A stretch of DNA of 64,000 bases from Paracoccaceae bacterium. GTDB lineage: Bacteria > Pseudomonadota > Alphaproteobacteria > Rhodobacterales > Rhodobacteraceae. The position numbers were made by a program, and so were the translations under genes. Positions 52,932 to 62,392 of the stretch are shown piece by piece. Under the pieces are notes generated by a model. It was given only the letters and a program-made list of their open reading frames with translations, was not told the DNA's origin and made no database searches. How positions within the stretch are numbered: the stretch's first letter is position 1; every line of letters starts with the position of its first letter. Location: NCBI GenBank assembly GCA_030148225.1, contig JASBTX010000042.1:310001-374000 (forward strand), in the 5' to 3' direction.

Positions 52932-53753
52932 ATGAACATCAGACCGCTGATAGTTGCTGCGGCGCTGGCCGCTGCGCTCCCGCCGCATGGCGCCGGGGCG
53001 CAGGGCATGATCGATCTGGACGATATTGTTCGGATGGAGGTTCTGCCCGGGTGGCGGACCGAGGAAGGGACCCACATGGCTGCCTTTCGGTTTTCGCTGG
53101 CGGAGGGCTGGAAAACCTATTGGCGGGTATCCGGGGCAGCAGGAATTCCGCCGCGCGTGAACTGGGCGGGATCGCTGAATGTGGGCAATGTGCGACATTT
53201 CTGGCCGCGCCCTGTGGTCTTTAGCCAATATGGTATGACGTCGATAGGATATGCGGGCGATCTGGTACTGCCCTTCGAGGTCGAGCCAGCGCGCGCGAGC
53301 GTCATCATCATTTCAGGACAGATCCAGATCGGCGTCTGCGAAGAAATATGCATTCCCGTCTCGATGGATTTCCGCGAGGTGCTGACCCCGTCGCGCACCC
53401 GGCCAAGCCCACGGATCCTAAGCGCGCTGCGCGATCAGCCGGTGGCGCCTGAGGCTGCCGAAGTTGCCCGCGTCGATTGCCGGATTACGCCTGAAGGTGA
53501 TGACATGGCCATATCGGCCGAAATCGACATGCCAGCGCTGGGTTCGACCGAGTTCGTGGTTTTTGAACTGGCCGCGCGCGACACATACGTTGCCGAGGCG
53601 CTGACCGAACGCGATGGCGCTACGCTAACGGCCCGAACGACGGTATCGGCCAATTCCGGAGGTGATCTGGACATCGGCCCGGAAGACATCCGCATCACGA
53701 TTATCGGCGGGGAGCAGGCGGTCGATATCAGGGGATGCAGCGCGACCGGCTGA
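52932..53753 (+). CDS. DsbD alpha-domain-like periplasmic protein
   Basis: A 273-residue exported protein. The signal peptide ends near HGAGA-Q. The body has FRFSLAEGWKTYWRVSGAAG followed by IQIGVCEEICIP, with two cysteines in the C-x-x-x-C pattern of the N-terminal (thiol-disulfide interchange) domain of DsbD. There is no membrane domain, so this is a stand-alone alpha-type module that may pass reducing equivalents in the periplasm. It is divergent from YqgE and convergent with the RND pump. Confidence 0.8.
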   Translation: MNIRPLIVAAALAAALPPHGAGAQGMIDLDDIVRMEVLPGWRTEEGTHMAAFRFSLAEGWKTYWRVSGAAGIPPRVNWAGSLNVGNVRHFWPRPVVFSQYGMTSIGYAGDLVLPFEVEPARASVIIISGQIQIGVCEEICIPVSMDFREVLTPSRTRPSPRILSALRDQPVAPEAAEVARVDCRITPEGDDMAISAEIDMPALGSTEFVVFELAARDTYVAEALTERDGATLTARTTVSANSGGDLDIGPEDIRITIIGGEQAVDIRGCSATG

Positions 53754-53767
53754 AGCTGTGCGTAGAA

Positions 53768-56700
53768 TCAGGCCCTGAACCTGAGTACACCGTAGATCAG
53801 ACCGCCGAGCACATAGAGCAGAAACGCCGCCGCAGCCGCCCCTCCGACAAAGATCAGAAGCGACGCCAGCAGCAGGCTCTCGCTCAGGGGCGCGGGCAAC
53901 AAACGGGCAACCTCGGCGGGCAGAGCCCCCGTCAGGATGACTGATCCGAAGGACAGTGCGAAGAGACCAGCCACGATCAGCACCGCCAGAACCACAAGGG
54001 CCGAGACCCAGCCCGCACCGCCACGAAACGTTAGCGCCCGTCTGAGCGAAACAGTCTGGCGTTTCACGTCCATCTGCACCGCCAAAAGCGCCGGTACGAC
54101 AAAAAGAACAAGGACAAGGCCAAAGCCGAGCCCGTAGACCAGCGTGATCACGGTCGGTTTCAGGAATTGTGCCTGCTGCGACCCCTCGTAAAGGAGAGGC
54201 GTCAGTCCCAATACCGTTGTCAGCGTCGTGAGCAGGACCGGTCGCAGCCTGTCTGCGGTGGCATCGATGATCGCGGGTACGAGGCCCCGGTCACGCGCGT
54301 AATCATCGACGGTCGTGATCAGCACGATGGAATCGTTGATGATGATCCCCGTCATGCCGATCAGGCCGACAACCGTGAACATCGATAGCGGCACGTCCCA
54401 TGCAAAATGGCCATAGATCGTGCCCACCAGCCCGAACGGGATGATCGCCATGACGATGATGGGCCGGGTCCAGCTGGAAAAGACCCATGCCAGCGTCAGG
54501 AAAATTCCCGCAATACAGATCAGGAACCCGAGCAGCGCATCCGACAGAAAGTCACGCTCTTGTTCGGCCAGCCCGGACATCCGGTAGCCGACACCGAAAT
54601 CGGATTCGATTTTGGGCAATATGGTGGTGGTCAGCTGATCGACAATTTCGTTGGCACGGCGCGGGTCGTCCTCGGATATGTCGCCGGTGACGGAAATCAG
54701 CCTTAGCCCGTTTTCACGCTGAACCGTGGAAAATCCGGTGCGCCGGTCGACGCGTACGATATCGGCAAGCGGGACGTAGTCGCCGGCGCTGGTGCGCATC
54801 TGCGTCCGGTCAAGGAAATCGGCGGTCAGTTCGCCCGCCGGCAGTTCAACGCGGATTGCCGCGGATCGGGGACCGTCGGGATAGGTTGCGGCCTCGATCC
54901 CGTTCAGGCGGTTGCGCAACACACGGCCCAGCCCGTCGATGGCGAAACCCAGCGCCTGCCCCTGCGGTGTCAGTTCGAGAATCAGCTCTTCCTTGTCGAA
55001 GGCCAGCGTATCCTCGACGGCCGTCACCTCGGGATATTGCGCAACCTCTTTCTTGAGGGCCTCGGCTGCGTCCTTGAGCGTCTGGGCATCGGCCCCGAAA
55101 AACTGAACATCGAGCGAATCGCCGCCCGGGCCGGAACGCCAGTGCCGGAAACTGATCGTCTCGACCAGCGGGTGACGGCGTACGCTGTCCTGCAGCGCAC
55201 CCACGAACTGGAACGAGGAATAGGGCCTCAGATCGGCATCGATCAGTTCGATGGCAATCGACCCCAGCAGGTCGGTATCCTTGGTGCCCGCACCAGAAAG
55301 ACCGCGCCCCGTCGACCCGCCAACCTCGGCCAGCACATAGACCAGCGGGTTGGTGCCGAATTCCTCTTCGTATTGTTTGCCTAACGCTTCGGTCGCGCGC
55401 TGCATCTCGCGCATCATCGCCATCGCGTCCGCCCGCGTGGCGCCATTGACCATGGCGAAATTGCCGCTGACCGAAGAGCGTTCGGGCGCGTTGAAGAACC
55501 GCCAAGTCACGTCACCGTTGATAAACAGGATCGACTGGCTGATCAGGATCACCACCGCACCGGCCAGAACCGGATAGCGGGCATGGATGACAAACGCGAT
55601 GAAACGGCGAAAGATGTTTTCGCGGAACCAGTCGAAGCCGATATTCACGATCCGGCTGGGCAAATCATACCAGTGGCGCTTGGCTGAATGGCTCAGGGCG
55701 TGGGCCATATGATTGGGCAGGATCAGAAAACATTCGACAAGCGATGCGGCCAGCACCGCGATGACCGTAAAGGGGATATCGCGGATCAGATCGCCGAAAC
55801 GACCGCTGATAAAGGTCAGGCTGAAAAAGGCGATGATGGTGGTGACGGTTGCGGAGAATACCGGCAGTGCCATGCGCCGCGCCGCGTTTTCGGCCGCCAC
55901 AACCGGGGATTCGCCCAGCCGTCGGGCGCGGAAATCGGCATGCTCGCCCACCACGATGGCGTCATCGACCACGATCCCCAACGTGATGATCAGTGCAAAT
56001 AGCGAGATCATGTTGATCGTCAGGCCGCTCAGATACATCAGGCCGATGGTGGCGAACATCGCGACAGGAATGCCCGCCGCCACCCAGAATGCCGTGCGGG
56101 CGTTCAGAAACAGAAACAAGAGCATCACAACAAGGCCAAGGCCGATCAGCCCGTTATCCATCAGGATATCAAGACGGGCGGTAATGGCCTCTGCCCGTGT
56201 GCGGATCAGGTCGATGGTCACACCCTGCGGCAGGCCCAGTTCCATGTCCCGCGCAACATCTTCGACCGTTTGCTGGATCGAAATCGCATCGCCCCGGTCC
56301 GAGCGGTCCACCCGGATCGAGATGGCGGGGTTGTCGCCAACGAAATAGGCGCGTGTGCGGTCGATCCCCTGGGCGGTGATCCGCGCGACATCACCGATGG
56401 TCAGGGCCGATCCGTCGGGGTTTGACCGCAAGACGATCCCGGCAATCTGATCCGGGCTGCGCTTGGCTATACCTGTACGCACCCGCGCGTTAGCCCCTGC
56501 GACGTCACCGGCAGGGTCGGCATCGGCCTCGGCGGCGATGGCATCGGCAATCTCGGCCATGGTGATGTCGTTGCGCACCAGATCGATCGTCGCGACCTCG
56601 ACAATTGTCTGGGGCGCGGCGACACCCCGGATGGTCGTGCGGGTGACCCCCTCGACGAAAAGGCGGGTCGTCAGTTCATCGGCGAACCGGCCCAGCTGTG

Positions 56701-57169
56701 CGACGCTGACATCGCCCGTGATCACCAGATCAGTTACCCGGTCGCGCCATGCGCCACGGCGCACATTCGGATCATCGGCGTCATCGGGCAGGGTCGAGAC
56801 CGCGTCGACCGCCGTCTGAACGTCATTTGCCGCGCGCGCCATGTCCCATCCGGGTTCGAAGTCCAGCGTGATGCGCGACGCGCCCTCGGAACTTGTCGAG
56901 GATGAGCTGGTGACACCTTCGACAGCCAGCAACGTGGTTTCAAGGATCTGCGTGATGGCCCGGTCGACATCCTCGGCCCCGGCACCGTCCCATGTGGTGC
57001 GCACCGACACATTGTCGATGATCACATCGGGAAAGAACTGGGCCCGCATTTTCGGAAAGGAATAAATCCCGCCCACCAGCATGATCACCAGCAACAGGTT
57101 GGCCGCAGTACGGTGTCGGGTAAAATAGGACAGGATACCGCCGCCGCGCTCTGTGATCAGGCCGCGCAT
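53768..57169 (-). CDS. efflux RND transporter permease subunit
   Basis: A 1133-residue AcrB/HAE-type transporter with about 12 membrane segments and two large periplasmic loops. GIVVDDAIVVGEHADFR in TM4 carries the adjacent aspartates of the proton relay. Two similar halves are visible. It exports hydrophobic compounds with the adjacent adaptor. I start at the ATG at 57169, 4 bp after the adaptor stop; a GTG four codons earlier (57181) is an alternative that overlaps the adaptor by 8 nt. No TolC-type gene is adjacent. Confidence 0.93.
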   Translation of the reverse strand: MRGLITERGGGILSYFTRHRTAANLLLVIMLVGGIYSFPKMRAQFFPDVIIDNVSVRTTWDGAGAEDVDRAITQILETTLLAVEGVTSSSSTSSEGASRITLDFEPGWDMARAANDVQTAVDAVSTLPDDADDPNVRRGAWRDRVTDLVITGDVSVAQLGRFADELTTRLFVEGVTRTTIRGVAAPQTIVEVATIDLVRNDITMAEIADAIAAEADADPAGDVAGANARVRTGIAKRSPDQIAGIVLRSNPDGSALTIGDVARITAQGIDRTRAYFVGDNPAISIRVDRSDRGDAISIQQTVEDVARDMELGLPQGVTIDLIRTRAEAITARLDILMDNGLIGLGLVVMLLFLFLNARTAFWVAAGIPVAMFATIGLMYLSGLTINMISLFALIITLGIVVDDAIVVGEHADFRARRLGESPVVAAENAARRMALPVFSATVTTIIAFFSLTFISGRFGDLIRDIPFTVIAVLAASLVECFLILPNHMAHALSHSAKRHWYDLPSRIVNIGFDWFRENIFRRFIAFVIHARYPVLAGAVVILISQSILFINGDVTWRFFNAPERSSVSGNFAMVNGATRADAMAMMREMQRATEALGKQYEEEFGTNPLVYVLAEVGGSTGRGLSGAGTKDTDLLGSIAIELIDADLRPYSSFQFVGALQDSVRRHPLVETISFRHWRSGPGGDSLDVQFFGADAQTLKDAAEALKKEVAQYPEVTAVEDTLAFDKEELILELTPQGQALGFAIDGLGRVLRNRLNGIEAATYPDGPRSAAIRVELPAGELTADFLDRTQMRTSAGDYVPLADIVRVDRRTGFSTVQRENGLRLISVTGDISEDDPRRANEIVDQLTTTILPKIESDFGVGYRMSGLAEQERDFLSDALLGFLICIAGIFLTLAWVFSSWTRPIIVMAIIPFGLVGTIYGHFAWDVPLSMFTVVGLIGMTGIIINDSIVLITTVDDYARDRGLVPAIIDATADRLRPVLLTTLTTVLGLTPLLYEGSQQAQFLKPTVITLVYGLGFGLVLVLFVVPALLAVQMDVKRQTVSLRRALTFRGGAGWVSALVVLAVLIVAGLFALSFGSVILTGALPAEVARLLPAPLSESLLLASLLIFVGGAAAAAFLLYVLGGLIYGVLRFRA

Positions 57170-57173
57170 GGCG

Positions 57174-58640
57174 CTAACCACCCATCCGGCTTTGAATGCG
57201 TTCGACGACCTGCGCCGGCACCTTGTCCTGGGCCAGTTGGTTCAGGATGCGTTCCTTGGCGTGTTCCGGCATGCGCTTGTTCCCCTGAACAAAGGCGATC
57301 ATCTGCGCACGAACCTCTGGTGTGAGGGCCACCATCTCGGGTTCCGCGGGTGCGGCTGTGCTACCATCGGGGTTCTGGCGGATGGGCCGGATGCGGATGC
57401 CTGCACCCAGTACAGGCGTGCGTTCGGCCACGATCTCGCGCCCGATCAATTCGCGGCTGCGGACGATAACGTCATCGCCCTGCTGGCGCATCAGTGTGAC
57501 GGTAACCTCCTCAAGCCGGTCTTCTTCACCTACGACAAGAACCGATTGCGATGCGCTGAGCGCCGCTGCGGGCAACGTCGCCACAAAGTTCAGTGCGGGC
57601 TCTTCGATCTCGAGCGTGACAAAGTCGCCGGGCCGGAAGCCGGGCGCGGCGCCGAGCCGGGCAAAGAGAAGCCGCCCGGTCTGGCCTTCGCCTGCTTCGA
57701 CGCTGACACGCGATATCCGGCCCGTCGCGGTCAGATCGTCGGCGCCCACATCCAGCGACACCCGCACCGGCGCATCGATCAGATCACCGCTTTCCGCGAT
57801 CAGGCGCGTAAATTGCGCTGTCGAGACGCGAAACGACACCTCCAGATCGCCGGTATCGACAAGTGTCGCCACCTGCTGGTTGGCCGAGACAATGCCGCCC
57901 TGCAGGATATCCGTGTTCGATAGCGTACCTGAAAATTCGGCGCGCACCTCGGTATCCTCCAGCCGGCGCCGCGCTTCGGACAGGGCGATGTTGCGCCGGG
58001 CGATCAGGGTAGTGATCTGATCGATCCGCGCTTCGTTCTGGGCCACGGACTGACGCCGGGCAATCACAGCCTGATCGGCAGAGGCCGCCGCGAGTGCTGC
58101 GGTTTCAACCGCCGCTTCGGTCCCGACGCCCCTCTTCAGCAAATCCTGTTGCCGTTCCAGCGCCTGACGCCGCAGGTTTGCCTGAACCTCGGACGCCGCG
58201 ACCTCGTCCCCGGCCAGCGCGAGTGCGCGGCGGGTGTCGCGCAGATCGGCCTCGGCCTCGTCCAGTTCGGCCTGAGCCACGTCAAGCGCCGATTGCGCCT
58301 CGCGCGGGTCGGTCCGAAAGAGAAGCTGGCCAGCCGTTACGGTCCCGCCATCCTCGAACCCCTCGGCCAGCGCGACGATGGTGCCGCCGACCGGTGCGCG
58401 CACGGCAAATGACCGGCGGCTGCGGATCTCGCCAAATGTCTCGAGAACGGGTGTGATCGTACCGGGTTCGAAGGTCACCACGTTGGCGGCAAAGACCCGC
58501 TCACGTGCCGGGCGCTGCTGTTGTTCGCTGGCCCAGCGTGCCTCGAGCGACTGGCGCAGCATCTGACCACCAAAGGTCAGAAGGCCGATGGTCACCGACA
58601 TCAGAAACAGGCCAACGAGGCTGCGACGCAGAAAACGCAT
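57174..58640 (-). CDS. efflux RND transporter periplasmic adaptor subunit
   Basis: A 488-residue membrane-fusion protein. A membrane anchor (RSLVGLFLMSVTIGLLTFGG) is followed by a lipoyl-like domain (VRAPVGGTIVALAEGFEDGG), a long coiled-coil hairpin (ALDVAQAELDEAEADLRDTR and following), and beta-barrel domains. It links the RND pump to an outer-membrane channel. The C-terminus has an unusual extension of about 60 residues (MIAFVQGNKRMPEHAKE onward). It is upstream of and co-transcribed with the pump. MoaB precedes it by 91 bp. Confidence 0.9.
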   Translation of the reverse strand: MRFLRRSLVGLFLMSVTIGLLTFGGQMLRQSLEARWASEQQQRPARERVFAANVVTFEPGTITPVLETFGEIRSRRSFAVRAPVGGTIVALAEGFEDGGTVTAGQLLFRTDPREAQSALDVAQAELDEAEADLRDTRRALALAGDEVAASEVQANLRRQALERQQDLLKRGVGTEAAVETAALAAASADQAVIARRQSVAQNEARIDQITTLIARRNIALSEARRRLEDTEVRAEFSGTLSNTDILQGGIVSANQQVATLVDTGDLEVSFRVSTAQFTRLIAESGDLIDAPVRVSLDVGADDLTATGRISRVSVEAGEGQTGRLLFARLGAAPGFRPGDFVTLEIEEPALNFVATLPAAALSASQSVLVVGEEDRLEEVTVTLMRQQGDDVIVRSRELIGREIVAERTPVLGAGIRIRPIRQNPDGSTAAPAEPEMVALTPEVRAQMIAFVQGNKRMPEHAKERILNQLAQDKVPAQVVERIQSRMGG

Positions 58641-58731
58641 GTTTATTGTTCCAGAGCTAGGGGATGCATCCCATGACTACCAACATAGCTGTCCGATGAA
58701 AAAGGTCCAAGCCACGTAGGTAAAACGTGCG

Positions 58732-59268
58732 TTAACCCTTGTTTCGTCGCAAATGTTCGTCAAGACGCGGAAAAATTTCGACAAAGTTGCAGGGCATGTG
58801 GCGATAATCGAGCTGAGGGGCGAGGATTTCGTCCCATGCATCCTTGCAGGCGCCGGGGCTGCCGGGCAGGGCAAAGAGGTAGGTGCCGCTGGCCACCCCG
58901 CCCGTGGCGCGGGATTGAACGGCAGATGTGCCGATTTTTTTCATCGAAACGATTGTAAAGACTGTGGAAAAGGCCTCGATTTCTTTCTCGTAGACATCGC
59001 GGTGCGCTTCGACCGTCACGTCGCGCCCTGTCAGGCCGGTGCCGCCGGTCGTCAGGATCACGTCGATTTCGGGGGCACGGGACCAGTCGCGCAGGATACC
59101 CGCGATCGTGTCGCGGTCGTCGGGGCAGATGCGCCGCTCGGCAAGGATGTGGCCCGCGGCCTCGATCCTGCCCGCCAGCGTATCGCCCGAGCGGTCGTCC
59201 TGCAGCGTCCTTGTGTCGCTGACCGTCAGGACAGCGATGCGGACTGGAAGAAAAGCGCGTTCAGTCAT
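58732..59268 (-). CDS. moaB: molybdenum cofactor biosynthesis protein B (MoaB/MogA type)
   Basis: A 178-residue MoCF_biosynth protein. IAVLTVSDTRTLQDDRSGD is the conserved start, and VILTTGGTGLTGRDVTVEAH is the molybdopterin-binding signature. MoaB/MogA adenylylates molybdopterin before metal insertion. Molybdenum cofactor is needed by the xanthine dehydrogenase encoded at 21.8-25.5 kb. It overlaps the uracil-DNA glycosylase gene by 8 nt. Confidence 0.9.
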   Translation of the reverse strand: MTERAFLPVRIAVLTVSDTRTLQDDRSGDTLAGRIEAAGHILAERRICPDDRDTIAGILRDWSRAPEIDVILTTGGTGLTGRDVTVEAHRDVYEKEIEAFSTVFTIVSMKKIGTSAVQSRATGGVASGTYLFALPGSPGACKDAWDEILAPQLDYRHMPCNFVEIFPRLDEHLRRNKG

Positions 59269-60034
59269 CCGGGTTTCCTCGCAGACGGGCTTGCACTGTC
59301 AGCAGGTCATGCCATGCTTCGCGCTTGGCCGCCGGGTTGCGCAAGAGATAGGCGGGATGGAACATCGGCATCACGGGACGGCCAAATGCCTGGGTCCAGT
59401 CGCCCCTGAGCCGGGTAATGCCGCGCCGTCCCAGCAGTGCCTGACACGAGATATTGCCCATCAGCACAAGAATTTCGGGATCAACCAGCGCGATGTGGCG
59501 TTCGACAAAAGGCATCATCATCGCGATTTCCTGCGCTTCGGGATCGCGGTTCTGAGGCGGGCGCCAGGGCAGGATATTGGTGATATATAGCGGGGCGTCC
59601 GGATTCGACCGTGCCAGACCGATGGCGGCGAACATACGGTCCAGCAACTGGCCCGCCCGCCCGACAAATGGCTTGCCCTGCCGGTCTTCGTCGCGGCCCG
59701 GTGCCTCGCCGATGATCATCACACGTGCCGAGGGCAGGCCATCGGCAAAGACAAAGTTCCGTGCGCCTCGCCGCAATTCGCAATGGGCAAAGGCGGACTG
59801 GACGGCAGCCAGATCATCCAGCGTTTCGGCCGTGTTGGCCTGATCCCTGGCGATGGCGACGGGATCGACCCCTTCGGCCGTGGGCGCGGCATCCGGGCGA
59901 ACAGGTGCGGCGGCCTCCTCTTTGGGCAGGTCGCGGCGGTTGATCGGCAGTTCCTCGATGGCATCGCGCGCACCCAGTTCGGCCTGCCATTCCAAAGCGG
60001 CCCTCGCCTGCCAGTGATCCTGTTCAGGTGTCAT
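59261..60034 (-). CDS. family 4-like uracil-DNA glycosylase lacking most Fe-S cysteines
   Basis: A 257-residue DNA repair protein that removes uracil. Motif A is [20 protein letters not shown] and motif B is [11 protein letters not shown], both nearly identical to thermophilic family 4 enzymes. Compared with the known Thermus sequence, three of four [4Fe-4S] cysteines are replaced: F82, W157 in [10 protein letters not shown] and M173; only C85 remains. The cluster is therefore probably absent. The N-terminal 75 residues are an acidic, low-similarity extension. The start at ATG 60034 is preferred; the frame extends further but without support. Confidence 0.85.
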   Translation of the reverse strand: MTPEQDHWQARAALEWQAELGARDAIEELPINRRDLPKEEAAAPVRPDAAPTAEGVDPVAIARDQANTAETLDDLAAVQSAFAHCELRRGARNFVFADGLPSARVMIIGEAPGRDEDRQGKPFVGRAGQLLDRMFAAIGLARSNPDAPLYITNILPWRPPQNRDPEAQEIAMMMPFVERHIALVDPEILVLMGNISCQALLGRRGITRLRGDWTQAFGRPVMPMFHPAYLLRNPAAKREAWHDLLTVQARLRGNPDD

Positions 60035-60077
60035 CCGCACTACATATGTTCTGATGGGGCCGGGGTAAATGGCAGCG

Positions 60078-61088
60078 TCATTCGATGCAGGCCAGACCCA
60101 GCCGCGCGAATTCCGGAACGAATTCACCATATTGCCGCGCCTGATCGGGATTGGAGGCATTGCCGTCCAACCCGCGCTTCTTTACCCCCTGCAAAATCGC
60201 GGCCATGCGAAAGAAAGCAAAGGCAAGATAGAGATCGAAATCAGGTATCCCGTTCAGGCCAAGCCGGTCGCAATAGGCGGCGACAAAGGCGTCGTCCGAC
60301 GGAATGCCCAGTTCGTGGCGGACCACACCTGCCAGACCCCTGCCAATCCGCCCCGGCGGCAGGCGCCATTGCATGATCAGAGAGGCGAGATCGGCAATAG
60401 GGTGCCCGATTGTCGACAATTCCCAATCCAACAGTGCAAGGCACGTCATGTCATCGGAAAAGATCATGTTATCCAGCCGGTAGTCACCGTGAACCAGCCT
60501 GCGCTGGTCGTCGGCGAAATCCCGGCGTTCACCCAGTATGGCGATCAGGCGGTCCATATCGGCCAGCGGCCCGGTTTCGCTGGCGGTATACTGCCGGGTC
60601 CAGCGTTCGATCTGGCGGGCCACATAATTGCCGGGCGGGCCAAAATCTGACAGGCCGACGGCATTGATATCAACGCTGTGCAGCGCGGCCAGAACATGGT
60701 TCATCTGGTCATAAACTCGGGCGCGTTCCCCCGGCCTGAGGTCAGGCAGCGTGGGATCGAAATGGATCTGGCCCGCAACATGACCCATCAGGTAGAACTC
60801 CGCGCCGATCACGTCGGTTTCGGTGCAATGGGCCAGCATCGGCGCGGTCGGAACCGGCGTTTCAGCCAGCGCCGACTGGACCCTGAACTCCCGGTCAACC
60901 GCGTGCGCCGATTTCAGAAGCTGCCCGCCGGGGCGGCGGCGCAGCACGATTTTCCGAGGGCCGAAATCCAGCAAATAGGTCGGGTTGGACTGACCGCTAT
61001 CAAATTTGGACAACTCGAAAGGTCCGGCATATTCCGGCAGGTTATCCCTTAGCCAGCCCGACAGCCGCCCGGTATCGAGATCAGCCAT
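60078..61088 (-). CDS. phosphotransferase family protein (APH-like), ACAD10/11 partner type
   Basis: A 336-residue aminoglycoside-phosphotransferase-fold kinase. SGQSNPTYLLDF is the nucleotide loop, LVHGDYRLDNMIF is the catalytic HxD loop, and LLDWELSTIGHPIADLA is the following metal-binding DWE motif. The family pairs with acyl-CoA dehydrogenases; in animal ACAD11 the two domains are fused, and the kinase phosphorylates 4-hydroxyacyl-CoAs. Here it overlaps the acyl-CoA dehydrogenase gene by 8 nt, so the two act in one pathway. Confidence 0.88.
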   Translation of the reverse strand: MADLDTGRLSGWLRDNLPEYAGPFELSKFDSGQSNPTYLLDFGPRKIVLRRRPGGQLLKSAHAVDREFRVQSALAETPVPTAPMLAHCTETDVIGAEFYLMGHVAGQIHFDPTLPDLRPGERARVYDQMNHVLAALHSVDINAVGLSDFGPPGNYVARQIERWTRQYTASETGPLADMDRLIAILGERRDFADDQRRLVHGDYRLDNMIFSDDMTCLALLDWELSTIGHPIADLASLIMQWRLPPGRIGRGLAGVVRHELGIPSDDAFVAAYCDRLGLNGIPDFDLYLAFAFFRMAAILQGVKKRGLDGNASNPDQARQYGEFVPEFARLGLACIE

Positions 61089-62310
61089 TCGTATATTGCC
61101 GCAGTTCGGCACGCGCCACCTGACGGCGATGCACGGCGTCGGGCCCGTCGGCCAGCCTGAGCGTGCGCAACGCCGTCCACATGCCGGCCAGCGGTGTATC
61201 CTGTGAGAGGCCCATCGCGCCATGCATCTGCATCGCCTCGTCAACCACTCTGAGCGCCATCAACGGTGCCACGACCTTGATCTGGCTGATCCAGGGCTGG
61301 GCAGCGCGTACGCCTTGGGTGTCCATGATCCATGCGGTTTTGAGGCACAAAAGCCGGGCTTGCTCGATCTCCATCCGGGCGTTGGCGATGATGTCGTGAT
61401 TGGCACCCAGATCGCCAAGCGTTTTGCCGAATGCCTCTCGAGTCAGCGCCCGGCGGCACATCAGCTCCAGCGCCGTTTCGGCCTGGCCGATGGCGCGCAT
61501 GCAGTGGTGGATGCGTCCCGGCCCCAGCCGTCCCTGCGCCACCTCGAACCCGCGGCCCTGCCCCAGCACGAGGTCGGCATCAGGGACAAACACATCGGCA
61601 AAGCGGATATGCATGTGCCCGTGCGGCGCGTCATCGCCGTGAAAGACCTGCATCGGTCGCAGAACCTCGATGCCCGGGCTGTTGGCCGCGACCAGCATCA
61701 TCGAATGGCGCTGATGCTTATGCGCATCCGGGTCGGTCCGGACCATGACGATATAGAGGGCGCAGCGCGGATCACCCGCCCCCGTCGCCCACCATTTTTC
61801 GCCGTTCAGGAGCCAGCCGCCATCGGTTTTTTCTGCCGACAGGGCAATATTCGTCGCGTCTGAAGAGGCGACATCGGGTTCCGTCATCAGATAGGCGGAA
61901 CGAATCTCACCATCCAGAAGCGGGGTGAGCCAGCGATCCTGATGGGCGGGGCTGCCATATCTGACCAGCACTTCCATATTACCTGTATCCGGCGCGTTGC
62001 AGTTGAACACCTCTGCCGCGATCGGAACCTTGCCCATTTCTTCGGCGAGATAGGCATATTCGACCGTGCTCAGCCCATAGCCGCGCTTGGAATCGGTCAG
62101 CCAGAAGTTCCAGAGACCTCGTTCGCGCGCGCGGGCCTTGAGACTATCCAAAATTTCGCGCTGGCGGTCATTCATGACGAATCGGTCACCGGCGGGGTTG
62201 TTGCCGACCTCTTCGTGATATTCGCGATCCAGCGGCGCGATCTCGTCCTGCACCATGCGCCGCACCTGTTCGATCAGGGGTTTCACTCGGTCGCTGATGC
62301 CAAGATCCAT
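61081..62310 (-). CDS. acyl-CoA dehydrogenase, ACAD10/11-like
   Basis: A 409-residue flavoenzyme of normal length. MTEPDVASSDATNIALS is the FAD-binding region, NGEKWWATGAGDPRC follows, and the C-terminal RALTREAFGKTLGD and MHGAMGLSQDTPLA contain the FAD and substrate motifs. The MTEPDVASSD and WWATGAG variants are typical of the ACAD10/11 group. In that group the paired kinase phosphorylates a 4-hydroxyacyl-CoA and the dehydrogenase-like enzyme removes the phosphate. The substrate here is inferred from that partnership. Confidence 0.9.
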   Translation of the reverse strand: MDLGISDRVKPLIEQVRRMVQDEIAPLDREYHEEVGNNPAGDRFVMNDRQREILDSLKARARERGLWNFWLTDSKRGYGLSTVEYAYLAEEMGKVPIAAEVFNCNAPDTGNMEVLVRYGSPAHQDRWLTPLLDGEIRSAYLMTEPDVASSDATNIALSAEKTDGGWLLNGEKWWATGAGDPRCALYIVMVRTDPDAHKHQRHSMMLVAANSPGIEVLRPMQVFHGDDAPHGHMHIRFADVFVPDADLVLGQGRGFEVAQGRLGPGRIHHCMRAIGQAETALELMCRRALTREAFGKTLGDLGANHDIIANARMEIEQARLLCLKTAWIMDTQGVRAAQPWISQIKVVAPLMALRVVDEAMQMHGAMGLSQDTPLAGMWTALRTLRLADGPDAVHRRQVARAELRQYTNG

Positions 62311-62392
62311 AATTATTCCCCCGTCCGGCCGCGCCTCGCTTGACCTGGCAAAGCTTGAGGCAGGTTCAGAGGAACTTCAATACGGGATTTGG

